Counted from the stretch's first letter, positions 26,082 to 34,964 are shown. The stretch: DNA of 64,000 bases from an uncultured Oscillospiraceae bacterium (GCA_934590325.1 CAKTOW010000007.1:27166-91165); one strand, 5' to 3'. Translations and numbers: made by a program. The notes: generated from the letters alone by a model not told the origin.

Positions 26082-27362
26082 TCAATAATCCGCGTTCAGC
26101 CACGGCTTCTGCCCCCAGTGCAGCAGCCGCGCCAGCTCCCGCGCTCCACTCTCGCTGTCGGCGTCCGCGGCTCCCAGACGCAGCATGGCCTCCAGGCCGC
26201 AGGAGCCCATCAGCAGCGACGCCAGGTCGCCCTGGCGGCAGGCGACGGTCACATCCGCCGCGCCCGGCGCGGCCACGGCCCAGCGGCCGTCGGCGAAGGC
26301 GATGCGCAGGCACCGCTCCTCCCCCGCCATCTCGTCCCGGTAGCGGAAGGCCGCCGTCAGCGTCCCCGCCGGGAACGGCCGATACCCGGTCTTGCGCACA
26401 AACTCCTCCCCATCCACCAGCTTGAACATAGTGCCCACTGCGGACACATTGGTCTGTAGAAAGCCGTAGTCGATGTAGTTCTTCGACACGTCCTGCGGGT
26501 CGTCCAGCAGGTGGTGGAAGTCCTCCTCCCCGGTGCGCAGGATCACCGTCTGCGCCAGGTCCTCCTGCAGCCGCAGGCCCCCCAGCAGTGCCCGCAGCAC
26601 GGCGCCATTCTCATAGACCAGCTCCTCCACGCTCAGCCGGTTCTGCGTGTAGTTGCACTCGCTGGCGCTCTCGAAGCGATAGGCCGCATAGCCCAGCAGC
26701 CTTCCGCCGTCGTAATAGCCTATGCGCCGCACCTGGATGTCCCCCCGCGTGCCGCGCACCTCCTCGTCGAACTTCTCCACCATGCCGTGGTTTCTCGCCG
26801 CGAACCGGGCATAGCAAGCCACCGCCTCGTCGAAGTCCTCCGGCTGCATCAGCCGCAGATGCGCCAGCGCCGCCCGGTCGGCCTTCGGCAGTGCCGCCGC
26901 GGGCAGATGATATTCGTATATCTTCCCGGAGAAACCGTAACCCATCTTCCGGTAGAAACCGATACTGAACGGCAGCAGCAGCGTCAACAGCGCGCCGTTT
27001 TGCCGGGCATAGTCCTCAAAGTACCGCACCATAGCCAGCGCCGCACCCTTCTTTTTGTGCAGCGGGTGCACCTCCAGCGCCATCAGGCCGCAGGCGGGCT
27101 GCATCACGCCGAAGAAGTTCATGGAGAACAGGATGAGCTTCATGGTGGCGATGAGTACATTGCCCTCGAACAGTCCCACCGTCCGGGTCTGGGTATCCTC
27201 CCGCAGTTCGGTGAGGTGCTTTTCTCGGTAGTGCTGCCTGCACTCCCCGTCCAACGCCTTGTACGCCGGATAGGCGTTCAGATAGATGTCCAGATACGCC
27301 TCTATGTCCGCCTCCGTCAGCGGGCGGACGCTCCAGTTGCGTTCAGCCGGATAGCTGCCCAT
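26082..27362 (-). CDS. GNAT acetyltransferase, Eis family
   Basis: The 426-residue protein has the Eis architecture: an N-terminal GNAT domain (ACGLMALEVHPLHKKKGAA gives the acetyl-CoA loop), a second GNAT-like domain (about 165-290), and a C-terminal sterol-carrier-like domain (about 300-426). Eis-type enzymes acetylate amines, including aminoglycosides, at several positions; the substrate here is not known. The ATG at 27362 has GAAAGGAG upstream. Other in-frame starts are far upstream without an RBS. It is a single-gene unit with terminators on both sides. Confidence 0.87.
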   Translation of the reverse strand: MGSYPAERNWSVRPLTEADIEAYLDIYLNAYPAYKALDGECRQHYREKHLTELREDTQTRTVGLFEGNVLIATMKLILFSMNFFGVMQPACGLMALEVHPLHKKKGAALAMVRYFEDYARQNGALLTLLLPFSIGFYRKMGYGFSGKIYEYHLPAAALPKADRAALAHLRLMQPEDFDEAVACYARFAARNHGMVEKFDEEVRGTRGDIQVRRIGYYDGGRLLGYAAYRFESASECNYTQNRLSVEELVYENGAVLRALLGGLRLQEDLAQTVILRTGEEDFHHLLDDPQDVSKNYIDYGFLQTNVSAVGTMFKLVDGEEFVRKTGYRPFPAGTLTAAFRYRDEMAGEERCLRIAFADGRWAVAAPGAADVTVACRQGDLASLLMGSCGLEAMLRLGAADADSESGARELARLLHWGQKPWLNADY

Positions 27363-27482
27363 ATATCGCTCCTTTCTCTCCCCACGCGGCGCTTCAGCCG
27401 CGGCAGTCCCGTATCCTCCGGAATATGATCTGGTGTATTGTACCACAAAAACCATCGCCCGGCAATGCCCCGGCCACGCGGC

Positions 27483-27515
27483 AAAAGGCAGCATCCCCGC
27501 GGGATGCTGCCTTTT
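27483..27515. terminator. Terminator after the flavodoxin gene
   Basis: AAAAGGCAGCATCCC and its complement surround CGC, with A/T runs on both sides, 3 bp after the flavodoxin stop. Confidence 0.85.
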
Positions 27516-27517
27516 CA

Positions 27518-28135
27518 TCAATGGTGAAAATTCGTCTGCTGCACCGGCTCCTTCTCCGGCAGGCCGAACTGTGCCTTGCCCAACTGGATGGACTTCATCA
27601 GGAAGGCCATGTTGCGGCCCAGCGTGCGCATGGTCTGCAGTCCCTCCTTGTCCTGGCGCACCTCCTCCGGGGTGTTGCCGTAGACCATGTTCCAGTACTG
27701 GCTGCTGGCCACAGGCATGCCGCAGATGGTGAAGTACTTGTTCAGGGTGTCAAAGGTAGCAGTGTTGCCTCCCCGGCGGCAGGATACCACCGAGGCGCCC
27801 ACCTTCATGGTCTTGTTGATGTAGGGGGTGCTGAAAAACAGCCTGTCCATAAAGGAAATAGCGCCGCCGGCAGGGGAAGCATAATATACCGGCGAGCCGA
27901 TGACCAGCGCGTCCGCCTCGGCGAACTTGGGCGCGGTCTCGTTGACCAGGTCGTCATATATGCAGCGGTTGGTCTTCTTGCAGGTGGCGCAGGCGTTGCA
28001 GGGATGGGCGGTCTTGCCGGCCTGGATGATCTCGGTCTCGATGCCCTCTGCCTCCAGCGTATCCGCCAGCTCCCGCAGCGCGGTGTAGGTGCAGCCGTGC
28101 TCATGAGGACTGCCGTTGATAAGCAACGCTTTCAT
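27518..28135 (-). CDS. Flavodoxin-like NAD(P)H-dependent oxidoreductase
   Basis: The 205-residue FMN protein has the phosphate loop LLINGSPHEHGCTYTAL, a Cys-rich insertion with Cys46, Cys49, Cys52 and Cys58 (CNACATCKKTNRC), and GSPVYYASPAGGAISFMDR. Cys-bearing members of this group (iron-sulfur flavoprotein relatives) shuttle electrons or reduce quinones and nitro compounds; whether this one binds an Fe-S cluster is uncertain. It starts 16 bp after the alpha-hydroxy-acid dehydrogenase stop, with a GGGAGG RBS, so the two probably form an electron-transfer pair. Confidence 0.88.
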   Translation of the reverse strand: MKALLINGSPHEHGCTYTALRELADTLEAEGIETEIIQAGKTAHPCNACATCKKTNRCIYDDLVNETAPKFAEADALVIGSPVYYASPAGGAISFMDRLFFSTPYINKTMKVGASVVSCRRGGNTATFDTLNKYFTICGMPVASSQYWNMVYGNTPEEVRQDKEGLQTMRTLGRNMAFLMKSIQLGKAQFGLPEKEPVQQTNFHH

Positions 28136-28151
28136 ACTGTCACCTCCCGGC

Positions 28152-29174
28152 TCAATAGCCGAAGATCATGGAGCGCTTGATGTCGCTGAGTTTGTGGGCG
28201 CCGCACATGGCCATGGTGTCGGCCAGCTCGGCCTGCAGCTTGTTTACATAGACCTGCACACCCTCGGCACCGCCGCCGTAGACCATGTTCACGAAGGGGC
28301 GGCCGATAAGCACCGCGTCCGCGCCCAGCGCCAGCGCCTTGAACACATCCATGCCGGTGCGGATGCCGCCGTCCACCAGGATGGTCATCTTTCCGCCCAC
28401 GGCATCGGCGATGGCAGGCAGCACCTCCGCTGTGGCGGGGCACTGGTCCAGCACGCGGCCGCCGTGGTTGCTGACCACGATGCCGCTGGCACCGGCCTCC
28501 AGGGCCTTCTTGGCACCGTTCACGGTCATGATGCCCTTGAGGATAAAGGGCTTGCCGTCCGCCAGCTTCACGATCTCCTTCAACTCGTCCACCGTTTTGC
28601 TGCCGGCGGGCGGGGTCAGGTTTTTCAGGAAGGGCAGGCCGGCGGCGTCGATGTCCATGGCGATGGCAATGGGATTGGCGGCGCTGACCAGCGCCATTTT
28701 CTCGCGGATAAGGTCGATGTTCCAGGGCTTCACCGTGGGCACACCGCAGCCACCGTTTTTCTTCAGCGCGCCGGCCGCCGCCTCAATAACGGCGGGGTTG
28801 GTGCCGTCGCCGGTGAAGGCGGCGATGCCCGATTCGGCGCAGGCAGTGACGAGAATATCATTGTAGGTCAGATCGTCGTACTTGTCGCCGTAGTGCAGCT
28901 GCATGGCACCCACCGGCGCGGCAAATACGGGGATAGCCACCTTCTTGCCGAAGAAGTCATAGGTGGTGTCCACCGGCACGTTTTCGCAGATGGTGTCCAT
29001 ATTTACACACAGCTCCTGCCACTTCTGATAGTTGCGGATGAAGCCGGTGCCGATGCCCTTGGCGCCGGGGCCGGGCACGGTGTTCTTGCAGGCCATGCCG
29101 TTGCAGACGGGACAGGACTTGCAATAGGGGCCCATGCAGGTGCGGGCATTAGCGAGTATCTCCTGATAGGTCAT
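28152..29174 (-). CDS. FMN-dependent alpha-hydroxy-acid dehydrogenase
   Basis: The 340-residue TIM-barrel enzyme belongs to the lactate oxidase/glycolate oxidase family: VFAAPVGAMQLHYG, GVPTVKPWN, FILKGIMTVNGAKKALEAG, catalytic SNHGGRVLD (His-Gly-Gly-Arg) and VDGGIRTGMDVFKALALGAD. The N-terminus carries five Cys (13, 18, 21, 24, 29; PYCKSCPVCNGMACKN), which may bind a metal or an Fe-S cluster, a feature absent from aerobic oxidases. This suggests transfer of electrons to a partner such as the flavodoxin downstream rather than to O2. AAGGAGGAAC precedes the ATG. Confidence 0.87.
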   Translation of the reverse strand: MTYQEILANARTCMGPYCKSCPVCNGMACKNTVPGPGAKGIGTGFIRNYQKWQELCVNMDTICENVPVDTTYDFFGKKVAIPVFAAPVGAMQLHYGDKYDDLTYNDILVTACAESGIAAFTGDGTNPAVIEAAAGALKKNGGCGVPTVKPWNIDLIREKMALVSAANPIAIAMDIDAAGLPFLKNLTPPAGSKTVDELKEIVKLADGKPFILKGIMTVNGAKKALEAGASGIVVSNHGGRVLDQCPATAEVLPAIADAVGGKMTILVDGGIRTGMDVFKALALGADAVLIGRPFVNMVYGGGAEGVQVYVNKLQAELADTMAMCGAHKLSDIKRSMIFGY

Positions 29175-29353
29175 GTTGTGTTCCTCCTTCGTAAAAGGGT
29201 TTTTATCGGGCAATGTCCGGCCGGAAGCGGCGTCGGACATGCTGTTGATATTTGTATCACACGCGGGGTGACACGGCCATTTTACTACCCCCGCGGAAAA
29301 AAGCAAGAGGAAATCGCATATTTTGTGAACAGTCTTTGCTTCTTTTGTGAACA

Positions 29354-29380
29354 TTAGCACTCTCCTATTGACAGTGCTAA
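29354..29380. promoter_or_regulatory. CIRCE element (HrcA operator)
   Basis: TTAGCACTC, nine bases, CAGTGCTAA, which differs from the consensus TTAGCACTC-N9-GAGTGCTAA at a single base. It overlaps the -35 element of the hsp20 promoter, so HrcA should repress this gene until heat or protein stress. Confidence 0.93.
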
Positions 29381-29395
29381 AATCGGCGTTATAAT
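29368..29395 (+). promoter_or_regulatory. hsp20 promoter and long leader
   Basis: TTGACA (29368-29373), 16 bp, TATAAT (29390-29395). The leader to the ATG is about 130 nt and contains a perfect palindrome GGAGGTGCACCTCC (29422-29435) and a GC-rich fold near 29480-29510. These could modulate translation, but no known thermometer type was recognised. Confidence 0.85.
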
Positions 29396-29532
29396 GAAGC
29401 CGAACCTTGAGAGAGGGGCATGGAGGTGCACCTCCCACAGGCGATGAATGTATATATAAATCAGTGGTGACAGCCCTTCGGCAGCGGACAGACGTCCGGG
29501 ACCCCGGGGCAATACGAATGGAGGAATGACGT

Positions 29533-29973
29533 ATGTTGCCCAGCATTTTTGGTGAGAATCTGTTTGATGACTTTTTTGGTGACGCTTTCAACATGATACC
29601 CCGCGGCCATGACCCGCTGTACGGCAAGCATGCCAAGAACCTGATGCGCACCGATGTCCGCGAGACCGAGGGCAGTTATGAGTTGGATGTGGATCTGCCT
29701 GGCTTCAAGAAGGACGAGGTAACGCTGGACCTGAAGGACGGCGTGCTGACCATTCAGGCGGTCAAGGGCCTGGACAAGGACGAGACCGACAAGAAGGGCA
29801 AGTACATCCGTCAGGAGCGCTACGCCGGCGCGTGCAGCCGCAGCTTCTACGTGGGTGACGCGGTGGAGCCTGAGGATGTGTCCGCCAAGTTCGAGGACGG
29901 CATCCTGACCATCTCCGTGCCCAAGGACGTGAAGAAGCAGCTGCCCAAGAACAGCTCCATTTCTATCCAGTAA
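29533..29973 (+). CDS. Small heat shock protein, Hsp20/alpha-crystallin
   Basis: The 146-residue chaperone has the alpha-crystallin domain at about residues 38-135 (MRTDVRETEGSYELDVDLPG, SRSFYVGDAVEPEDVSA), including the ELDVDLPGFKKDEV strand pair, and ends with the conserved ISIQ tail. It binds unfolding proteins as an oligomer without ATP. TGGAGG precedes the ATG. Regulation by CIRCE rather than sigma-32 elements fits Firmicutes. Confidence 0.95.
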   Translation: MLPSIFGENLFDDFFGDAFNMIPRGHDPLYGKHAKNLMRTDVRETEGSYELDVDLPGFKKDEVTLDLKDGVLTIQAVKGLDKDETDKKGKYIRQERYAGACSRSFYVGDAVEPEDVSAKFEDGILTISVPKDVKKQLPKNSSISIQ

Positions 29974-29983
29974 CAGGTAAACG

Positions 29984-30018
29984 AAAGCCCCGCGGCCATA
30001 AAGGCCGCGGGGCTTTTT
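29984..30018 (+). terminator. Terminator of hsp20
   Basis: AAAGCCCCGCGGCC pairs with GGCCGCGGGGCTTT around ATAAA, followed by TTT. It lies next to the stop of the opposing small protein gene. Confidence 0.9.
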
Positions 30019-30336
30019 TCATTCCTTCGCGTCCTGCGCCTGCTGCAGGCGCTCCACCTCGACGCGGAGCTGGCGATTCTCCGCCTGCAGCTGGTCCAGC
30101 TTGCGGTGCAGGGGCGCCAACTGGCGCTTCAGCTCGGCGGCCAAGGCGCCGCGGTAGATGCCGTAGCGGCCGGCCACAGTGACGGCGGTCATGGCCAGCA
30201 CCGTGCCGCCGGCGATAAAGCCCACCTTCTTCATGTCCAGCTTGCGCAGGGCGTTGGCCGCCTCGGGCAGCTTTCTGCCGGGCAGGGGCGCCACCTCGAT
30301 CTCGATATGGGGCAGCTTTTTCAGTTCCATGTTCAT
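30019..30336 (-). CDS. Small membrane protein with C-terminal coiled coil
   Basis: This 105-residue protein was not recognised as a known family. A basic N-terminus (HIEIEVAPLPGRKL) precedes one hydrophobic segment at about residues 38-58 (VGFIAGGTVLAMTAVTVAG). A heptad-like coiled coil follows at about 65-103 (LHRKLDQLQAENRQLRVEVE). GGAGGG lies upstream; a second Met at residue 3 could also serve as the start. It looks like a membrane-anchored scaffold or cell-division/spore-type helper. Confidence 0.65.
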   Translation of the reverse strand: MNMELKKLPHIEIEVAPLPGRKLPEAANALRKLDMKKVGFIAGGTVLAMTAVTVAGRYGIYRGALAAELKRQLAPLHRKLDQLQAENRQLRVEVERLQQAQDAKE

Positions 30337-30505
30337 ATCGCACCCTCCTTTGTGTCCGCGTTCATACCGCGTGAAACTATGTATGTACTTCTATATTATA
30401 GCGGGTCGCTGCGCGTTTGGCAAGCGGGCACCTGCCGAAACGCGCCCACATATACTGGTCTGCGGAGGGCCATACCCCCGCAGACTAAACACAGGAGGTC
30501 CTATT

Positions 30506-31360
30506 ATGGCGACTTTTACCAACCAGGCGACCCTGACCTACAACGACCGTACCACCACGTCCAACATCACCGTGGGCGAGTTGGTGCAGAGCCTTACCGC
30601 CGCCAAGACCGCCGTGGTGCCCACCTATGAGCGCGACGGCCGCATGACGTATGTGATCTCGCTGGTGAACAGCGGCGCGGCGGCGCTGACCGGCCTGACC
30701 GTCACCGACGATCTGGGCGGCTACACCTTCAACGGCGCCACCGTCTATCCGCTGGCATACACCGCCGGGTCGGTGCGCTACTATCAGAACGGCGTACTGC
30801 AGACGGCACCCACCGTCACGGCGGGTCCGCCGCTGGTCTTTACCGGCATCACGGTGCCCGCCGGAGGCGACGCGGTGATCGTCTACGAGGCCGTTCCCAC
30901 GGCTTTCGCGCCCCTGAGCGCGGAGGGCACGGTGACCAATACGGTGACCGTCACCGGCGCAGGTCTGGCGGACGCGGTGACCGCCCAGGAGACCGTCGCC
31001 CCCGTGACCGGGGCGCGGCTGACCATCCTCAAGTCCCTGTCCCCCACCACTGTGACGGAGAGTGGGCAGCTGACCTACACCTTCACAGTGCAGAACACAG
31101 GCAACACCACGGCGGATGAGGCGGCGGCCATCGTCATCACCGACACCTTCGACCCGCGGCTGACCGGCCTGACCGTGACCCTGAACGGCACGGCGCTGAC
31201 TACCCCCGCCCAGTACACCTACGATGCGGCCACCGGCGTGTTCGCCACCGTGGCCGGCGTGGTGACGGCGCCCGCCGCCACCTACACCCAGGATACGGCC
31301 ACCGGCGCGTACAGTCTTGTCCCCGGCACGGCTGTGCTCATCGTCACCGGCACGGTGTAA
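30506..31360 (+). CDS. DUF11-type repeat protein
   Basis: The 284-residue protein starts MATFTNQATLTYNDRTT, the opening typical of a clostridial family with DUF11 (conserved repeat) beta-sandwich domains. Two domain units are visible: about 35-165 (MTYVISLVNSGAAALTGLTV) and 170-284 (LTYTFTVQNTGNTTADEAAA). It is Thr/Val/Ala-rich with no Cys, signal peptide or anchor. It may be released by another route or coat spores; the role is unknown. AGGAGG lies 7 nt before the ATG. Confidence 0.75.
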   Translation: MATFTNQATLTYNDRTTTSNITVGELVQSLTAAKTAVVPTYERDGRMTYVISLVNSGAAALTGLTVTDDLGGYTFNGATVYPLAYTAGSVRYYQNGVLQTAPTVTAGPPLVFTGITVPAGGDAVIVYEAVPTAFAPLSAEGTVTNTVTVTGAGLADAVTAQETVAPVTGARLTILKSLSPTTVTESGQLTYTFTVQNTGNTTADEAAAIVITDTFDPRLTGLTVTLNGTALTTPAQYTYDAATGVFATVAGVVTAPAATYTQDTATGAYSLVPGTAVLIVTGTV

Positions 31361-31412
31361 ACACAAAACGGCCCCAGCCGGGGTCGCTTTGCGCGCGACG
31401 CACAGACAAACA

Positions 31413-31441
31413 AATATCCCCCGGCCCTGCCGGGGGATATT
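31413..31441. terminator. Terminator between DUF11 gene and spoIIIE
   Basis: AATATCCCCCGGC and its complement surround CCT, followed by CTTTTTTT on the plus strand; it separates convergent genes. Confidence 0.85.
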
Positions 31442-31447
31442 CTTTTT

Positions 31448-34000
31448 TTATTCCAGTGCGTCGTGGCTCTCAAACACGTCGTTGATATTGCCGTAGCGGT
31501 CAATGGGCTTGTCCGGTTCCGCCGGGGCGGCACCCTTGGCCATCTGCAGCTCCTGCCACTTCTCGCGGGTGATCAGCAGCTGGCGGGGCTTGCTGCCCTC
31601 GAAGGGTCCCACGTAGCCCCGCTCCTCCATCTGGTCCACCAGCCGGGCGGCGCGGGAATAGCCCAGCTTCAGCCGGCGCTGGAGCATGGACACGGAGGCC
31701 TGACCGGTCTCCAGCACCACTTCCACGGCGGCGGACAGCAGCTCGTCCGCCTCGTCGCCGTCGGCGGAAGCCTCCGGCGCGGCGCCCTTGCCGCCCTTGT
31801 CGGCCTTGGCGTCCACGGCCTGCTGGATCTTTTCGATAACGTCCTGGTCGTAGTGGGCCTCACCGGCCTCGTCCTTGACGAACTTCACCACGCGGTCGAT
31901 CTCCTCCGGGGTGATGAAGCAGCCCTGCACGCGGGTGGGCTTGGCGTCGCCCAGGGGGAAGTACAGCATATCACCCTTGCCCACCAGCTTCTCCGCGCCG
32001 GTGGTGTCCAGAATGATGCGGGACTCCATGGAGCTGGCCACGGCGAAGGCGATGCGGCTGGGGATATTGGCCTTCATCAGGCCGGTGATCACGTCGGCGG
32101 AGGGCCGCTGGGTGGCGATGACCAGGTGCATACCGGCAGCGCGGCCCATCTGTGCCACGCGGCAGATGGATTCCTCCACCTCCTTGGCGGCCACCAGCAT
32201 CAGGTCGGCCAGCTCGTCAATGACCACCACCACGGTGGGCAGCTTCTTCACGTCCTCGTCGGTCTCCGACAGGGCGTTGTAGCCCGCCAGATCCTTGACG
32301 CCCTTCTCGGAGAACATCTTGTAGCGCTTCATCATCTCGAACACCGCCCACTGCAGGGCACCGGCGGCCTTCTTGGGGTCGGTGACCACGGGTATCAGCA
32401 GGTGGGGGATGCCGTTATAAGGGGCCAGCTCCACCATCTTGGGGTCCACCATGATAAAGCGCACCTCGTCCGGGGTGGACTTGTACAGCATGCTGACGAT
32501 GAGGGAGTTAGTGCACACGGACTTGCCGGAGCCGGTGGTTCCGGCGATAAGCACATGGGGCAGCTTGGCGATGTTGCCCACAATGTTGTTGCCGCCGATG
32601 TCCTTGCCCACGGCGAAGGCCACCGGGGAGGGGTGGTTTGTGAACTCGCGGGACTCGATAACGTCCCGGATGCGCACGGCGGTAACGGTGCGGTTGGGCA
32701 CCTCGATGCCCACGGCGGAGATCTTGTTGGGCACCGGGGCGATGCGGACGCCGCTGGCGCCCAGCGCCAGAGCGATGTCGTCCTGCAGGTTGGTGATCTT
32801 GCTGAGCTTGACGCCCTGGTCCAGGGTGAACTCATAGCGGGTGACGCTGGGGCCGTGGATGACCTCGCCGGCCTTGGCGTCCACACCGAAGGAGCGAAGG
32901 GTATCCGCCAGGCGCTTGGAGTTGTTGCGCAGCTCGGCGCCCACCTCGGTGTAGTTGCCGCCGCGGTTCTCCTCCAGCAGGGTGATGGGCGGGTAACGGT
33001 AGGCGCCCTCGCCCTCCGCCAGCTCCTGCTCGATGGCGTCGCTGACCTCCTGGGCGGCGGTCTCCACCTCCTGCTGGAGCTGGGCCTTCTTCTGCTTGTC
33101 GCTGAGGGGCTTGGGCGGTGCCGGCGGCTGGACCGCCGCAGCCTCCGCCGCCGGGGCGGCGGCCGCCTGCTCGCCGATAGGCTCCGGGGGCGTCACCGGC
33201 GGGCGCAGCACCTGGTCGGGGGTGCGCACGTCGTCGCCGCGCCGGGGGAAGAAGGATGTGGCGGGCGGGATGACCATGTCGTCCTTCTCGCCGTCCAGGG
33301 GGATGTCGATATTGGGGCGCCTGCGCTTTTTGGCCGCAGTTTTTTTCTCCGCGGGTGCTTTGGCAGGGGTAAAGTCCGCGGGCAGGTCGTCATACTCGTC
33401 CTCGTCCTCGTCCTCCTCGCGGCGCAGGCTCTCGCCATAGCTGCGGACGCGCTGGGCGGCCTCCTGCGGCGTCAGGTGCAGCGCTCCCAGCAGGGCGGCC
33501 AGCAGCAGCACCACGAACACGATGATGGACACCACCTTGCTCAGCAGCGCCTCGCAGCCCACGGCCAGACCGCCGGCCACAACGCCGCCGCAGCGCAGCG
33601 CTTGTCCGTCCGTCCACAGGGTCTTTACCAGTCCATCGCCGAAGGTATAGGCCGTGCGGCACAGGGCCAGATGACACAGCACGCCCACCAGCAGCGGCAG
33701 CAGTGCCACGCAGGTGGTGCGCAGCATCACGGGGCGGCCCTTATGCCCCAGCTGGATGACCGCCACGGCGGCCAGCACCGGCGCCGTCAGATAATAACCG
33801 TAGCCCAGGGTACCCCGGAGGACCCTGGCGATCCAGGTCAACAGGAGGGCGTCCACATTGAAATAGCTCACCAGCACGCAGAGCGCCAGCAGGGCGCAGA
33901 CGATACCGCCCACCAAACGCGCCGCGGCGTTGTAGTCCGGAGGCGGAGGGGGCGCGGTCGCCTTTTTGCGGGATGTGGTCTTCTTTTGTGTCGTTGCCAT
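31448..34000 (-). CDS. spoIIIE: DNA translocase FtsK/SpoIIIE
   Basis: The 850-residue protein has four N-terminal membrane helices (about 25-185), a Pro/Ala/Glu-rich linker (190-330), and the FtsK motor with Walker A IAGTTGSGKSVCTNSL and Walker B TVVVVIDELADLML. At the end is the winged-helix gamma domain (LQRRLKLGYSRAARLVDQM) that reads orientation sequences. It pumps chromosomal DNA across the division or sporulation septum. It is transcribed with uppP, whose stop lies 8 bp upstream. Confidence 0.95.
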   Translation of the reverse strand: MATTQKKTTSRKKATAPPPPPDYNAAARLVGGIVCALLALCVLVSYFNVDALLLTWIARVLRGTLGYGYYLTAPVLAAVAVIQLGHKGRPVMLRTTCVALLPLLVGVLCHLALCRTAYTFGDGLVKTLWTDGQALRCGGVVAGGLAVGCEALLSKVVSIIVFVVLLLAALLGALHLTPQEAAQRVRSYGESLRREEDEDEDEYDDLPADFTPAKAPAEKKTAAKKRRRPNIDIPLDGEKDDMVIPPATSFFPRRGDDVRTPDQVLRPPVTPPEPIGEQAAAAPAAEAAAVQPPAPPKPLSDKQKKAQLQQEVETAAQEVSDAIEQELAEGEGAYRYPPITLLEENRGGNYTEVGAELRNNSKRLADTLRSFGVDAKAGEVIHGPSVTRYEFTLDQGVKLSKITNLQDDIALALGASGVRIAPVPNKISAVGIEVPNRTVTAVRIRDVIESREFTNHPSPVAFAVGKDIGGNNIVGNIAKLPHVLIAGTTGSGKSVCTNSLIVSMLYKSTPDEVRFIMVDPKMVELAPYNGIPHLLIPVVTDPKKAAGALQWAVFEMMKRYKMFSEKGVKDLAGYNALSETDEDVKKLPTVVVVIDELADLMLVAAKEVEESICRVAQMGRAAGMHLVIATQRPSADVITGLMKANIPSRIAFAVASSMESRIILDTTGAEKLVGKGDMLYFPLGDAKPTRVQGCFITPEEIDRVVKFVKDEAGEAHYDQDVIEKIQQAVDAKADKGGKGAAPEASADGDEADELLSAAVEVVLETGQASVSMLQRRLKLGYSRAARLVDQMEERGYVGPFEGSKPRQLLITREKWQELQMAKGAAPAEPDKPIDRYGNINDVFESHDALE

Positions 34001-34008
34001 AGTCTACC

Positions 34009-34842
34009 TCACTTGATGCCCTGCAGGACGAGGGTCAGGACGCCCGCCGCCCAGCAGTAATACGCGAACGCGCCGAAGCGCCCCTTCTCCGCCACGAACT
34101 TCAGCAGGCGGATGCACAGATAGCCGGTCACGGCGGCCACGGCCACGCCCACCAGGTACATGGGCACCTCCGCACCGATGATACCGGCGGCCACCGCGTC
34201 CTTTATGGACAGAATATTGGCACCCAGCACGGCGGGGATGCTCAGCAGGAAGGAGAACCGCACGGCAAACCGGCGCTCGTAGCCCACGAAGCAGCCGGCG
34301 GTGATGGTCATGCCGGAGCGGGACACACCGGGCAGCGTGGCCACCGCCTGGCCCACGCCCACCAGCAGGGCGTCCAGCCAGGTGGCGCTGCGCTCGGTCT
34401 TGCGGCCCTTGCGCACCCGGTCGCACAGGAACAGCAGGATACCGGTGAAGATCAGCGCCGCGCCCACGAAGTACATATTGTCGCCCAGCCCCTGCACCGT
34501 CTTGCGGATGGGCAGCACGGCGAACAGCGGCAGCGTGCCGATGACGATCAGCAGGATCATCCGGCGGGCAGGCGGCACCGGCGTGGGCGTAGAGCGGCGG
34601 GCCAGGTCGCCTATGCCGCGGAAAAGCTCCACCACCATGTCGCGGATGTCGCTCCAATAGGCCACGAACACGGCCACCAGCGTACCCAGATGCAGCAGCA
34701 CGTCGAAGAACTCCGGTATATCCCCGGCGCCCTCCATGTTCAGCAGGTTCCGGGCGATGGCCAGATGGCCGGAACTGGAGATAGGCAGGAACTCCGCCAC
34801 ACCCTGTACAAGGCCCAACACTATTGCTTTCAAATATGTCAT
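34009..34842 (-). CDS. uppP: Undecaprenyl-diphosphatase
   Basis: The 277-residue integral membrane protein of the BacA/UppP family recycles the lipid carrier of peptidoglycan synthesis and confers bacitracin tolerance. Motifs are LGLVQGVAEFLPISSSGHL near residue 8 (Glu and Ser active-site region) and LPGVSRSGMTITAG with the catalytic Arg near 160-175. The ATG at 34842 has GAGGTG upstream; a longer in-frame start has no RBS. Confidence 0.95.
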   Translation of the reverse strand: MTYLKAIVLGLVQGVAEFLPISSSGHLAIARNLLNMEGAGDIPEFFDVLLHLGTLVAVFVAYWSDIRDMVVELFRGIGDLARRSTPTPVPPARRMILLIVIGTLPLFAVLPIRKTVQGLGDNMYFVGAALIFTGILLFLCDRVRKGRKTERSATWLDALLVGVGQAVATLPGVSRSGMTITAGCFVGYERRFAVRFSFLLSIPAVLGANILSIKDAVAAGIIGAEVPMYLVGVAVAAVTGYLCIRLLKFVAEKGRFGAFAYYCWAAGVLTLVLQGIK

Positions 34843-34903
34843 TGCGCACCTCACGTTCCGTTTGTTGTAAAAAAACGTATACGCCGCCAAATTACGACGG
34901 GTA

Positions 34904-34964
34904 TTCTCCCGTGTGATGGAAACACTGTTCCAATATAGGTAGAGTATACCACATCACGGGAGAA
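34904..34964 (-). promoter_or_regulatory. uppP-spoIIIE promoter with flanking inverted repeat
   Basis: On the minus strand an extended -10 (TGGTATACT; hexamer 34948-34943) lies between the inverted arms TTCTCCCGTGAT (34964-34953) and ATCACACGGGAGAA (34917-34904). The arms match except for one inserted base. The rest of the 389-bp gap up to the V-ATPase genes contains the divergent V-ATPase promoter and no gene. Confidence 0.55.
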
